Shown here: positions 36,302 through 43,900 of the stretch, piece after piece
Position numbering within the stretch: the stretch's first letter is position 1
Layout of the letters: each line of letters opens with the position of its first letter
Source: Roseiarcus sp050010035
Lineage (GTDB): Bacteria > Pseudomonadota > Alphaproteobacteria > Rhizobiales > Beijerinckiaceae
Assembly: GCA_050010035.1 (NCBI GenBank)
Contig: JBEKLU010000002.1
Span: 49,587-113,586, forward strand
Direction: 5' to 3'
Length of the DNA: 64,000 bases
Notes under the pieces: generated by a model
Seen by the model: only the letters and a program-made list of their open reading frames with translations
What the model was told of the DNA's origin: nothing
The model's database searches: none
Program-made: the position numbers and the translations under genes

Positions 36302-38011
36302 ATGAGCGACGCCGTCGCCTATCTCGCGCGCGCCGTCGAGCAGGGAAGGGGCCTGGCGCGCGCCGACCTCGTGCTCAAGGGCGGGCGGATTTTCGATCTC
36401 GTCAGGGGCGAGCTCGTCAGGAGCGACGTCGCCGTCGCCAACGACCGCATCGTGGGAACGCTGGGCGACTATCGCGGCGCGGTCGAGATCGATGTCGCCG
36501 GCAAGATCGTCGTTCCCGGCTTCATCGACACCCATCTGCACGTCGAGTCCTCGCTGATTACGCCGCTCGAATTCGATCGCTGCGTGCTCGCCCACGGCGT
36601 CACCACCGCGATCTGCGATCCGCACGAGATCGCCAACGTGCTCGGCGTCGCCGGCCTCGCCTATTTCCTCGACGCGTCGATGGCGACGGCGATGGACCTG
36701 CGCGTGCAATTGTCGAGTTGCGTGCCGGCGACGCATCTGGAGACGTCCGGGGCGCGGCTGGATATCGACGATCTCCTGCCGCTGGCGCGCCATCCCAAGG
36801 TGCTCGGCCTCGCCGAGTTCATGAATTTCCCCGGCGTTCTCGCGGGCGATCCCGCGTGCCTGGCCAAGCTCGCCGCGTTCCAGGGCCGGCCGATCGACGG
36901 CCACAGCCCGCTGCTCGGCGGCCTCGATCTCAACGGCTACCTCAGCGCCGGCATCCGCACCGATCACGAGGTGACCAACGTGCCCGAGGCGCTGGAGAAG
37001 CTCGCCAAGGGCATGCATATCCTCATTCGCGAGGGCTCCGTCTCCAAGGACCTGCACGCGCTCGCGCCCATCATCACCGAGCGCCATTCGCCGTTCATCG
37101 CCTTCTGCACCGACGACCGCAATCCGCTCGACATCGCCGAAGAGGGCTATCTCGACTTCATCATCCGCACGGCGATCGCGCTCGGCGCGCCGCCGCTCGC
37201 CGCCTATCGCGCCGCGACCATTTCCGCCGCGCGCATTTTCGGCTTCGCTGATCGCGGCCTCGTCGCGCCGGGCTGGCGCGCCGATCTCGTCGTGCTCGAC
37301 GATCTCGAATCCTGCGCGGTGTCGAAAGTCGTCACCGCCGGGCGGATCGTCGGCGACGCGCTGTTCGCCGCGCGGGCGCCCATCGCGCCGGTCGGGCGCC
37401 ACAGCGTCAAGGCGCGGCGCGTCTTTGCGGGCGATTTCGTCGCGCGCGGACAGGGGCCTTCGACCCAGGCGATCGGCGTCGTGCCGGGCAAGATCATCAC
37501 CGAGCGCGTGCCGGCGATCCTGCCGTTCGCCAATGGCCTGCGCGGCGTCGATCTCGACAACGATTTCATCAAGGTCGCCGTCGTCGCGCGCCACGGCGTC
37601 AACGACAACATCGCCACCGCCTTCGTTCGCGGCTTCGGCATGAAGCGCGGCGCCATCGCCTCCTCGGTCGGCCACGACAGCCACAACATCACCGTCGTCG
37701 GCGCGGATGAAAAGGACATGGCGGTCGCGGTCAACCGGCTGATCGAGATCGAGGGCGGCTTCGCGGTCGCCGAAGGCGGGCGGGTCGTCGCCGAACTCGC
37801 CTTGCCCGTCGCCGGGCTGATGAGCCTGATGAGCTTCGAGGACGTGCACAAGGCGCTGATCCCGCTGCGCGCCGCGGCCAAGGGCCTCGGCGTCGTGCTC
37901 GCCGAGCCGTTCCTGCAAGTCGCCTTCCTGCCGCTGCCGGTGATCCCGCACCTGAAGATCACGGACATGGGGCTGGTGGACGTCGACCGGTTCGATTTCG
38001 TGCGCGATTAG
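36302..38011 (+). CDS. ade: Adenine deaminase
   Basis: The 569-residue protein is a full-length amidohydrolase of the adenine deaminase family. Seen are VPGFIDTHLHVESSLITPLEFDRCVLAHGVTTAICDPHEIANVLG (metal-binding His pair), GHSPLLGGLDLNGYLSAGIRTDHE, the Asp site CTDDRNP and the C-terminal ade domain NIATAFVRGFGMKRGAIASSVGHDSHNITVVGADEKDM. It converts adenine to hypoxanthine and ammonia in the cytoplasm. In this window it complements the nucleoside importer and nucleoside hydrolases in purine breakdown. Its stop overlaps the convergent DUF423 stop by 3 bp. Confidence 0.94.
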   Translation: MSDAVAYLARAVEQGRGLARADLVLKGGRIFDLVRGELVRSDVAVANDRIVGTLGDYRGAVEIDVAGKIVVPGFIDTHLHVESSLITPLEFDRCVLAHGVTTAICDPHEIANVLGVAGLAYFLDASMATAMDLRVQLSSCVPATHLETSGARLDIDDLLPLARHPKVLGLAEFMNFPGVLAGDPACLAKLAAFQGRPIDGHSPLLGGLDLNGYLSAGIRTDHEVTNVPEALEKLAKGMHILIREGSVSKDLHALAPIITERHSPFIAFCTDDRNPLDIAEEGYLDFIIRTAIALGAPPLAAYRAATISAARIFGFADRGLVAPGWRADLVVLDDLESCAVSKVVTAGRIVGDALFAARAPIAPVGRHSVKARRVFAGDFVARGQGPSTQAIGVVPGKIITERVPAILPFANGLRGVDLDNDFIKVAVVARHGVNDNIATAFVRGFGMKRGAIASSVGHDSHNITVVGADEKDMAVAVNRLIEIEGGFAVAEGGRVVAELALPVAGLMSLMSFEDVHKALIPLRAAAKGLGVVLAEPFLQVAFLPLPVIPHLKITDMGLVDVDRFDFVRD

Positions 38012-38385
38012 TCCCGCGCCCGCGTCGCGCCGTAGTTGAAGAGAAACGCCAGCGCGAGCCAGGCGAGGATCATCAGCGAGCCGCCGATCGGGGCGGCGAA
38101 CGGGAACAGCCGCGCGCCGAAGAAGGCGCGCGCCGCCAGATCGCCGCCGAACAGGATCGCGCCGGCACCGAGAGCGAATCCGGCGATCAGCAGGCCCCTC
38201 GCGCCCTCGGCGAGCCGCGTATGCGCGCTCAGGCCGACCAGCGCGGCGGCGTGCAAGATCAGGAATAGCGACGCCGTCTTGCCGAATTCGCCGCCGTCGG
38301 CGTGGGCGGCGAGCGCCGCCAGAGCAACGCCGGCGGCGCCCATCAGGGCGGCGAGCGCGGCGAGGGCTTGCGAGGCGCGGGGCAC
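38008..38385 (-). CDS. DUF423 family small membrane protein
   Basis: The 125-residue protein has four hydrophobic segments: LAALAALMGAAGVALAALAAH, SLFLILHAAALVGLSAH, GLLIAGFALGAGAILFGGDL and PIGGSLMILAWLALAFLF. The small residues and the H/D positions match DUF423 (YwdK/YgdD-like) proteins. The function is not known. It ends against the adenine deaminase gene on the other strand. Confidence 0.85.
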   Translation of the reverse strand: MPRASQALAALAALMGAAGVALAALAAHADGGEFGKTASLFLILHAAALVGLSAHTRLAEGARGLLIAGFALGAGAILFGGDLAARAFFGARLFPFAAPIGGSLMILAWLALAFLFNYGATRARD

Positions 38386-38469
38386 GGCGGGCTTCTTTCG
38401 CGAGGGCGTCGGCGTGCAATCACGCCGATCGCCGCGTCCATGTCAACGCGGTCTCGGCGAAAACTCTTA

Positions 38470-38500
38470 TTGCGATGCAACAATTATTGACGCGCTGCAA
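38470..38500. promoter_or_regulatory. TGC-rich dyad upstream of the phasin-like gene, possible PhaR-type operator
   Basis: TTGC-GAT-GCAA (38470-38480) is a perfect short dyad, and a second half-site GCTGCAA follows at 38494-38500. TGC/GCA-rich sites of this kind bind the PHA-granule repressor PhaR in related bacteria. The location, about 110-135 bp before a phasin-like gene in an AT-richer stretch, fits. TTGACG at 38487 could be a -35 box. The assignment is inference. Confidence 0.3.
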
Positions 38501-38605
38501 TATTCGTGGGACTCTATGCGGAGTCATGGCGAAAAGCAGTCGCTCCGAATTTCAGCGACGTGTGAAGCTTTCATCCCAAGCGACGAATTTAAAAGGATAT
38601 TTCGC

Positions 38606-39151
38606 ATGCGCAACCGTCTCGGCCGTCCTACCGGGGTTCTCGCCTCGCTTCGTTCCGCGCTCGCGACGACGCCGCAGCGGATTTTCGCGGCGCGCGCGCC
38701 GCGGGACGAAACCCGCGCGCTCGGCGAGATCGACCGCGTCGAGAGGCCGCCGACCGTTCAGGCGCGGGCCCGTTCGCCAAACCCCGAGGAACTCGTCGCG
38801 CAAACCTCGATGGCGCGGTCGTTGCGCTTAGCGGCTTCGAGCGCGCGCGCCGGCGCCGACACCGCGGTGACGATCGCCGCGCGCACGCGAGGATTGCTGA
38901 CGCCCAGCCTCGACGGCTCCGGCGTCCAGGCGCGCGAAGCGCGCCGCATGGTCGAAGAGAAGGTCGCCGCGGTCTGCGAAGGCGCGCTCGCCGCGCAACT
39001 CGCCTGGGGGACGTTTCTCGTCAGCGCGGCGTTCGGCGGCGTGCGCACCGCCGAGGACGCCGCGCTGGGCCTCGCCGACGTCGCCGAGGCGGCGCTCGCG
39101 CCGGCGCATCGCACGGTGCGCGCCAACGCGCGACGGCTTACCGGCGCGTGA
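38606..39151 (+). CDS. Helical phasin-like hypothetical protein
   Basis: I do not recognise a named family with certainty. The 181-residue protein has a basic N-terminus and then long amphipathic helices rich in Ala and Val (VQAREARRMVEEKVAAVCEGALAAQLAWGTFLVSAAFGGVRTAEDAALGLADVAEAALAPAHRTVRANARRL). The HRTVRANARRL ending is common in Hyphomicrobiales proteins related to phasins, which coat polyhydroxyalkanoate granules. AAAGGAT precedes ATG 38606; the longer upstream frame is spurious. A TGC-rich dyad upstream may be a PhaR-type site, which would support the phasin reading. Confidence 0.6.
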   Translation: MRNRLGRPTGVLASLRSALATTPQRIFAARAPRDETRALGEIDRVERPPTVQARARSPNPEELVAQTSMARSLRLAASSARAGADTAVTIAARTRGLLTPSLDGSGVQAREARRMVEEKVAAVCEGALAAQLAWGTFLVSAAFGGVRTAEDAALGLADVAEAALAPAHRTVRANARRLTGA

Positions 39152-39201
39152 AGGCTGCGGTAAGAGGAGGTTCGCGGTTTCTCGCGCCCCGAGACTCGCC
39201 C

Positions 39202-39849
39202 ATGCCGTTCTTGCATCACCTGCACCAGTTCGTCGCCGAATACGGCTATTTCGCTATTTTTCTCCTGATCGCGCTGGAAAGCGCCGGCGTGCCGATGCCG
39301 GGCGAAACGGCGCTGGTCAGCGCGGCGGTGTTCGCCGGGCGCGGCGACTTCCACATCGGCCTCGTCATCGCCTGCGCGGCGGCGGCGGCGATCGTCGGCG
39401 ACAACGCGGGCTACTGGGTCGGGCGCGAATTCGGCTTCCCGCTGATCTATCGATACGGACATTACATCCGCGTCGACGAGGGACGGCTCAAGGTGGCGCA
39501 ATATCTGTTCCAGCGCCACGGCGGCAAGATCGTGTTCTTCGGCCGCTTCGTCGCGATCCTGCGCGCCTTCGCAGCGTTTCTGGCCGGCGTCAACCATCTG
39601 CCCTGGCCGCGCTTCCTCCTGTTCAATGCGCTCGGCGGCGTCGTCTGGGCGACGCTCTTCGGCATCGGCGGCTATTTCCTGGGCTTCGCCTTCGAGCATT
39701 ACGCGCGCCCGGTCGGCGTGACGGCGCTGATCGCCGCCGTCATCGGGGCGTTCGCCGCCAGCCGCTTCGTCGCGCATCACGAGCAGGCGTTGCGCGCCGA
39801 AGCCGAGGCGGCGCTGCCCGGGCCGCTGGTGGCGCCGAAGGGGCGCTGA
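39202..39849 (+). CDS. DedA-family membrane protein
   Basis: The 215-residue protein starts FLHHLHQFVAEYGYFAIFLLIALESAGVPMPGETALVSAAVFAGRGDFHI and has GDNAGYWVGREFGFPLIYRYG and KIVFFGRFVAILRAFAAFLAGVNHLPWPRFLLFNALGGVVWATLFGIGGYFLG. All are DedA/SNARE-associated hallmarks, including the Glu in the E-x-x-G-x-P-x-P-G-E re-entrant loop and the conserved Arg in GRF-x-x-x-x-R. DedA proteins act in polyprenyl- and phospholipid flipping and membrane homeostasis. ATG 39202 gives the family's normal start. Confidence 0.9.
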   Translation: MPFLHHLHQFVAEYGYFAIFLLIALESAGVPMPGETALVSAAVFAGRGDFHIGLVIACAAAAAIVGDNAGYWVGREFGFPLIYRYGHYIRVDEGRLKVAQYLFQRHGGKIVFFGRFVAILRAFAAFLAGVNHLPWPRFLLFNALGGVVWATLFGIGGYFLGFAFEHYARPVGVTALIAAVIGAFAASRFVAHHEQALRAEAEAALPGPLVAPKGR

Positions 39850-39899
39850 AAGGCGGAGTTATCCGCAGCTTATCCATAGGTATTCCCCAGGCGCGGCGC

Positions 39900-40949
39900 T
39901 CAGCTCGCGCGCGGCAACGCCGCCAAATCGCGGTCCTGCGGACCTATCCACAGCCGCAAGCGTTCGGAGCGGCGGATGAAGTCGACGCTCACCGTGCGGG
40001 CGATCTTGTCGGCGTCGAGCAGGCGCATCAGGTCGGCGACGCCGGTCACCGGCTTGTCGTCGAGCGCGATGACGAGGTCGCCGGTCAGCAGTCCGGCTTG
40101 CGCGGCCGGCCCACTCTGCTCGACGCTGATGAGCCGCGCGCCGCTCGCCTGATCCAGCCCCAGACGCAGCGCGATGTGGCGCGGGATCGGCGTCGTCGCC
40201 GCGCCGACGCCGATATAGGCGCGGCGCACCCGCCCGTGGCGCGCGATCTCGCCGGCGACGAAATGGGCGGTGTTGGAGGCCACCGCGAAGCAGATGCCCT
40301 GCGCCCCCATGATGATCGCGGTGTTGATGCCGATGACCTCGCCGGCCGAGGACACCAGCGGCCCGCCGGAATTGCCGGGGTTCAGCGCCGCGTCGGTCTG
40401 CACGACGTCCTCGATCATGCGCCCGGTGCGCGATTGCAGCGAGCGGCCGAGCGCCGAGACGACGCCCGTCGTCACCGTCGCGTCGAAGCCGAGGGGATTG
40501 CCGATCGCGATGGCGATCTGGCCGCGCCTGAGCCGCGAGCTGTCGCCGAGCCGCGCCGCCGGCAGCGTGACGTTTTCGTCGACGCGCAGCAGCGCCAGGT
40601 CGGTGTCGGGATCGTCGCCGAGCACGCGCGCCTGGAATTCGCGCCCCTCCAGCGTCGTCAGCGCGACGCTGCGCGCGCCTTGCACGACGTGGCTGTTGGT
40701 CAGCGCCAGGCCGTCCGGCGAAATGATGACGCCGGAGCCCGAGCCGGCGTTCTTGCCGTTGCGACGGACGTCGATGCGCACGACGCTGGGGCAGACGCGG
40801 TCGACGACATCGGTGACGACGCGCGAATAGGCGTCGAGCGCGGCGTCGTCGCCCGCCGTCGAGGGCAGGCCGGGGCCGCTCGAGGCGCTTTCGCCGTCGA
40901 GCGCGTAGAGAACTTCGGGATAGGGATGGGAGCCGAACATGCCTCGCAT
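39900..40949 (-). CDS. Trypsin-like serine protease with PDZ domain (HtrA/Deg type, no signal peptide)
   Basis: The 349-residue protein has a HtrA-type protease domain with the triad His 87 (ALTNSHVV), Asp 117 (DTDLALL) and Ser 194 (NPGNSGGPLV). One PDZ domain follows (SVEQSGPAAQAGLLTGDLVIALDDKPVTGVADLMRLLD). Unlike DegP it has no visible signal peptide or anchor, so it may stay in the cytoplasm or use another route. Starts at 40949 and 40940 are both possible; neither has an ideal ribosome binding site. It lies 34 bp downstream of the giant STAND gene on the same strand, so the protease may be cotranscribed with it. Pairing of trypsin-like proteases with STAND proteins is a known theme. Confidence 0.87.
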   Translation of the reverse strand: MRGMFGSHPYPEVLYALDGESASSGPGLPSTAGDDAALDAYSRVVTDVVDRVCPSVVRIDVRRNGKNAGSGSGVIISPDGLALTNSHVVQGARSVALTTLEGREFQARVLGDDPDTDLALLRVDENVTLPAARLGDSSRLRRGQIAIAIGNPLGFDATVTTGVVSALGRSLQSRTGRMIEDVVQTDAALNPGNSGGPLVSSAGEVIGINTAIIMGAQGICFAVASNTAHFVAGEIARHGRVRRAYIGVGAATTPIPRHIALRLGLDQASGARLISVEQSGPAAQAGLLTGDLVIALDDKPVTGVADLMRLLDADKIARTVSVDFIRRSERLRLWIGPQDRDLAALPRAS

Positions 40950-40983
40950 ATGGGAGCGCCGGCCGGCGGCGCCAAGGCGGCGA

Positions 40984-43900
40984 TCATTTCGGCGCGGCGA
41001 ACGCCGCTTGGATTTGGTCCATCAGCGGATCGCTCTGGCCGTTGGCGCGCAACTTGGCGAAGAAGTCGGTCGTCGCCTGTTGCCAGCTCTTGCCGAGGGT
41101 GTTCTCGCCGCTGTGTTTCAGAAAAAGGGCGCGCGCGGCGTCGGCTTGACCCTGAAACATCAGGCACGCCGCCCGGATAAGGTCGAGCCAGTTCTGATCG
41201 GGCGACGCCGGGGTCGCCTTGTCGAGCGCGGCTTGCGCGCTCGCGTAGTTCTTGGCGAGGAGCTCGGCGTAGGCGACGCCGCCGATCTCGCCGACGACGC
41301 GGGCGAGGCTGGCCGTCCAGGCGGCGTTGGTCTTGGCGAGCGCGACCAGCGCCGCCGCCGCGTCGCGCGCGGCGACGAACGAGACGAGCGCGTCGTCGTA
41401 GGCCTTGGCGGCGGACTGGACGAGGCCTAGACGCTCGGCCGCGATTTCGACGCCGAACCGCCAACGGGCATCCGTCGGGGCTTTGGCGGCCCAGGCGGTC
41501 GCCAGCGCCAGACTTTCGCGCAAGGTCGCCTCGGCGCCGGCGCTGTCGCCGGCCTGGGCCTGGGCGGCGCCGAGGGCGTTGAGGCTGGCGTGCAGGGCGA
41601 ACTCGGCGTTGGCGTCGTCGGGAGCGTGCGACGCGGCCTGACGCGAATCGTTGGCCGCATCCTGGCAGACGGCGGCGCCGGCTGCCGTGTTCGCGACGCA
41701 AACGCCCAGTTCGTCTCCCGCCAAGGCGCGCAGGTTGGCGTCGCTCGGCGCCTGCTGGGCGAGGGCCTTGCGCAGCGGGATCGCTTGCGCGTAAGCCGCC
41801 GTCGCGTCCGCCGCGTCGTTCTGCGCGTAGAGGACGAGCGCGATCGCTTCCTTGACGGCGGCAAGACTATCCTCGACCGAGGGCGCGCCTTTCGCCGCGG
41901 CGGCGCTCAGCAGCGTCTCGGCGGTGCGATCGGCCGCAAGGGCGTCGGCGAGGTCGTTGCGCGCCTTCAACAGGACGCCGATGTGCGAATCCAATCCGGC
42001 GAGCAGGATGCGCCAGGCGGCGTCGGGCGGGTCGCCGGCGGGCATGGCGGCGAGGGCTTTCGCCCCGTCCTGGTAGGCGGCGAGCGCGTCGTCGCCGTCC
42101 TTGGCCGCTTCGAGCGCCATGCCGAGCCATTGTTCCGCCGTCGCGACGTCCTGGCTCCAGCCTGGCGGCGAATTGGCGAGGGCGCCCTCGGCTTTCGCGG
42201 CGGCGACCCCCTCGCGATAGACGCCGATCGCGTCGTTGAGATCGTTGGTCTGCTCGAGAGCGAAGCCCACGTGGGCCGCCGCGACGGAAAGGTTGCTCTG
42301 CGCCGCCGCGGAGGTCGGCTCCAAGGCGACGATCGATTGTCGCGCCTGATAAGCGGCTTGGGCCGCCGCGAGCGCGCCCTGCGCGTCGCCGGCGTTGCGT
42401 AGCGCGAGCCGCAAATGGTCCTGCGCGACCGCGAGACCGTCGGCCGCGGTAAAGTCCTTCGGCGTGTCGGCGGCGCGTTTGGAGAAGACGGCGATGCCTT
42501 GGCGGTAGGCGGCGATCGCGTCGTTGGAGCGCTTGGCCTTGGCGTCGAGATCGCCGAGCGAGACGAACATGGCGCCGAGCGCAGCGACGAAGCGCGCGTC
42601 CGCGGGCGCTTTGGCGACCAGCGCTTGGCATGCCGTCTGCGCTTCCCCCATAGCCGCCAGCGCGCCGGCGTCGTCGCCTTTGACGCTGAGCGCCTGGGCG
42701 ATCTCTTCGTCAACCTCGGCGAGGTCATATTGCGAGTCCGTATCGCTGGCGTCAGCGGCGACGAGCGCGCTCGCGAGCGTCTGCGCTTCGCCCAGATTGG
42801 CAAGCGCGCCATCGGTGTCGCCGCCCGCAAGCGTCAGCGCGCCGATGTGATAGTCGGAGGCGACGACGTCGCGCCGCCAGGCCGCGTCGCTAGCGTCCTT
42901 GGCAGTCAGAGCTTTGGCGAGGCTCAGGGCTTGCGAATAGTCGGCGAGCGCGCTCTTGGCGTCGCCGCGCGCTTTGGCGACGTCGCCGAGGGCCAAATTC
43001 GCGGCGACGGCGTAATCCTGAAAGATGGCGTTGGTCGGATCGCCGGCGATCAGCTTCTGCGCGCCTGCGAGCGCGCTCTGGTAGTCCGTTTCGGCGTCCG
43101 CGGCGTCATTGAGGCCCTTCTCGACGTCGCCGATCTCCATCGCGCCGAGCACGACGTCTTGCGCGGGAACGGCGTCCTTCGGCGCTTGAGCGGCGAGGGC
43201 GACCGCAATCGCTTGACCCTGTTTGAAGGAATCCAAGGCGTCCGGGAGATCGCCTTGCGCGAGCAGCGACTTGCCGACGCCCTCGTCGGCAAGCGAGACA
43301 AGGCGCTTCAAAGTCGCGTTGGCGGCGTCGTGCGCGCTCAGCGCGCTGGCGATCGAAAGCGCGTCGCGCAGCGCCGCGTCGGCGCCCGCGTCGCCGCGTT
43401 TGAGCTCGACCAGGCCGAGTTCCACCTCCGCCGCGGCGTAGTCGCTCTGCGCGGTCGCGTTGTCGGGCGCCGCTTGCGCGAGCGCGCGGCGAAGGGTCGT
43501 GGAGTCTTGCAGGGCGACGAACGCCGCGTCGTTTTGGCCGAGCTGCTCCAGCGCGTCGCCGACCTTCAAATCGGCGAGCGCGACGTCGCCTTTCAGGCCG
43601 CCGTCGTTCGGCGCGGCGGCCGACAGTTTGGCGAAGATCGCCTGCGCCTGGCGATAGTCGTCGAGCGCGCTCGCCACCTGACCCTGCGTCGTCTCGACGT
43701 CGCCGATGTTGGTGTACGCGACGGCGACGTCGCGCTGCAGGGTGGCGTCGGCGGGACTGGCGGCGGCGAGTTGCTGCGACAAGGCGAGGCCGTCGCGGAA
43801 CGCCTGCAACGCGTCGGGCAGATCGTTGCGCGCCTTTTGCACCTTGGCGACGTTGTCGAGCGCGATGGATTGCTCGCGCAGTAACGCGGGATCGTTCGGG

